6,052 nt of DNA from an uncultured Lachnospiraceae bacterium (GTDB taxonomy: Bacteria > Bacillota > Clostridia > Lachnospirales > Lachnospiraceae), in contig CACZQX010000120.1 of assembly GCA_902783445.1 (NCBI GenBank), positions 1 through 6,052 of the forward strand, written 5' to 3'. Below are positions 5,504 to 6,052 of this stretch, one piece after another. Within the stretch, counting starts at the first letter, position 1. Each line of letters opens with the position of its first letter. Both the position numbers and the translations under genes were made by a program. The notes under the pieces were generated by a model, which was not told the origin of the DNA, did no database searches, and saw nothing but the letters and a program-made list of their open reading frames with translations.

Positions 5504-6052
5504 ATGAAATTCAGACCATGTATCGATATACACAACGGACAAGTCAAACAAATTGTGGGAAGCAGCCTTAAGGATGAGGGAGATTCGGCTGCTGAAAATT
5601 TCGTATCGGAAAAATCCGCAAAAGATTATGCGGAAATGTATATGAACGACGGCCTTAAAGGCGGCCATATTATCTTGCTTAATCATAAGGATTCGGAATA
5701 CTACGAAGCTACAAAGGCACAGGCAATGGATGCTCTTAAAATGTTTCCGAAGGGCATGCAAATCGGCGGCGGTATAACTGCCGACAATGCCATGGAATTT
5801 ATAAATGCCGGTGCATCCCATGTAATTGTAACCAGCTATGTATTTAAAGAAGGTAAGATAAATTATGTAAGCCTTGATAAATTGGTGCAGACTGTGGGCG
5901 AAAAGCATCTGGTCTTGGATTTAAGTTGCAAAAAGATGGCGGGGGAAGAAAACAGTCCTTACTATATAGTCACAGACCGTTGGCAAAACTATACCAAAGA
6001 AAAAGTAAATTTCGAAAGCTTGGACAAGCTTTCCTACTACTGCGATGAATTC
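5504..6052 (+). CDS. hisA: Eukaryotic-type HisA, ProFAR isomerase of histidine biosynthesis (3' end cut by window)
   Basis: The open frame from ATG 5504 gives 183 codons with no stop before the window ends; the family runs to about 260 residues. The protein isomerises ProFAR to PRFAR, the fourth step of histidine biosynthesis, in the cytosol, using a (beta/alpha)8 barrel. The sequence follows yeast HIS6 rather than ordinary bacterial HisA: F-R-P-C-I-D-I-H-N-G-Q-V-K-Q-I-V-G at 3-19, an insert with N-F-V-S at 32-35, G-G-H-I-I-L-L at 53-59, Q-I-G-G-G-I at 86-91, A-S-H-V-I-V-T-S at 104-111, and L-V-L-D-L-S-C-K at 136-143. D8 and D139 occupy the positions of the two acid-base aspartates. G-G-G at 88-90 is a phosphate-binding loop. 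GAGG at 5493-5496, seven bases upstream, fixes the start. It may head a his operon beyond the right edge, which cannot be seen. Confidence 0.9.
   Translation, partial: MKFRPCIDIHNGQVKQIVGSSLKDEGDSAAENFVSEKSAKDYAEMYMNDGLKGGHIILLNHKDSEYYEATKAQAMDALKMFPKGMQIGGGITADNAMEFINAGASHVIVTSYVFKEGKINYVSLDKLVQTVGEKHLVLDLSCKKMAGEENSPYYIVTDRWQNYTKEKVNFESLDKLSYYCDEF

Noticed and set aside
5390..5908. A 172-codon minus-strand open frame opposite hisA
   Set aside because: It is antisense to a well-recognised HisA and covers its leader. It has no domain and its composition is typical of a shadow frame.
6047..6052. GAATTC at the very end of the window
   Set aside because: An EcoRI site could mark a clone boundary, but one hexamer at a window edge is not evidence of that; the hisA frame is simply cut there.

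Overview
The window looks like a bacterial chromosome segment, most likely from a low-GC Gram-positive anaerobe of the Clostridia (Lachnospiraceae-like). The base composition is AT-rich (roughly 40% GC by eye) and the Shine-Dalgarno sites are strong (AGGAGG, AAAGGA, GAGG). The solute-binding protein carries a lipobox. An oxygen-sensitive type of ferredoxin-domain aldo-keto reductase is present, together with a HisA of the eukaryotic (yeast HIS6-like) type that I know from some Clostridia. The taxonomic placement is inference; there is no rRNA or marker gene to fix it.

Layout. Positions 1-486 (-) hold the N-terminal 162 codons of a metallo-beta-lactamase-fold hydrolase that runs off the left edge, with a good sigma-70-type promoter at 519-547. 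Positions 581-1768 (-) encode a lipoprotein solute-binding protein with no permease or ATPase beside it. Its 169-bp upstream gap (1769-1937) is dense in dyad symmetry. Positions 1938-2798 (-) encode a LysR-type regulator whose TGA stop lies exactly in the three-base loop of a 13-bp perfect hairpin. Positions 2799-3986 (-) encode an aldo-keto reductase with two C-terminal cysteine clusters; its stop codon abuts the LysR ATG, so these two are almost certainly one operon. Positions 4082-5203 (-) encode a Sel1-repeat protein with an unrecognised C-terminal half. Positions 5204-5503 are a divergent intergenic region with candidate promoters for both sides and two tandem hairpins in the hisA leader. 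Positions 5504-6052 (+) hold the first 183 codons of a eukaryotic-type hisA, cut by the right edge.

How the genes relate. The clearest functional unit is the AKR-LysR operon, with the binding-protein gene directly downstream. A LysR regulator between a reductase and a substrate-binding lipoprotein suggests a small-molecule response in which the regulator may control both neighbours, but the ligand cannot be read from the sequence. The MBL hydrolase, the Sel1 protein and hisA look like separate transcription units. I see no CRISPR array, tRNA, rRNA, insertion sequence, phage gene or toxin-antitoxin pair, and no clear undescribed multi-gene system. The most interesting material is the eukaryotic-type HisA with its structured leader, and the cluster of dyads around the LysR/binding-protein junction.
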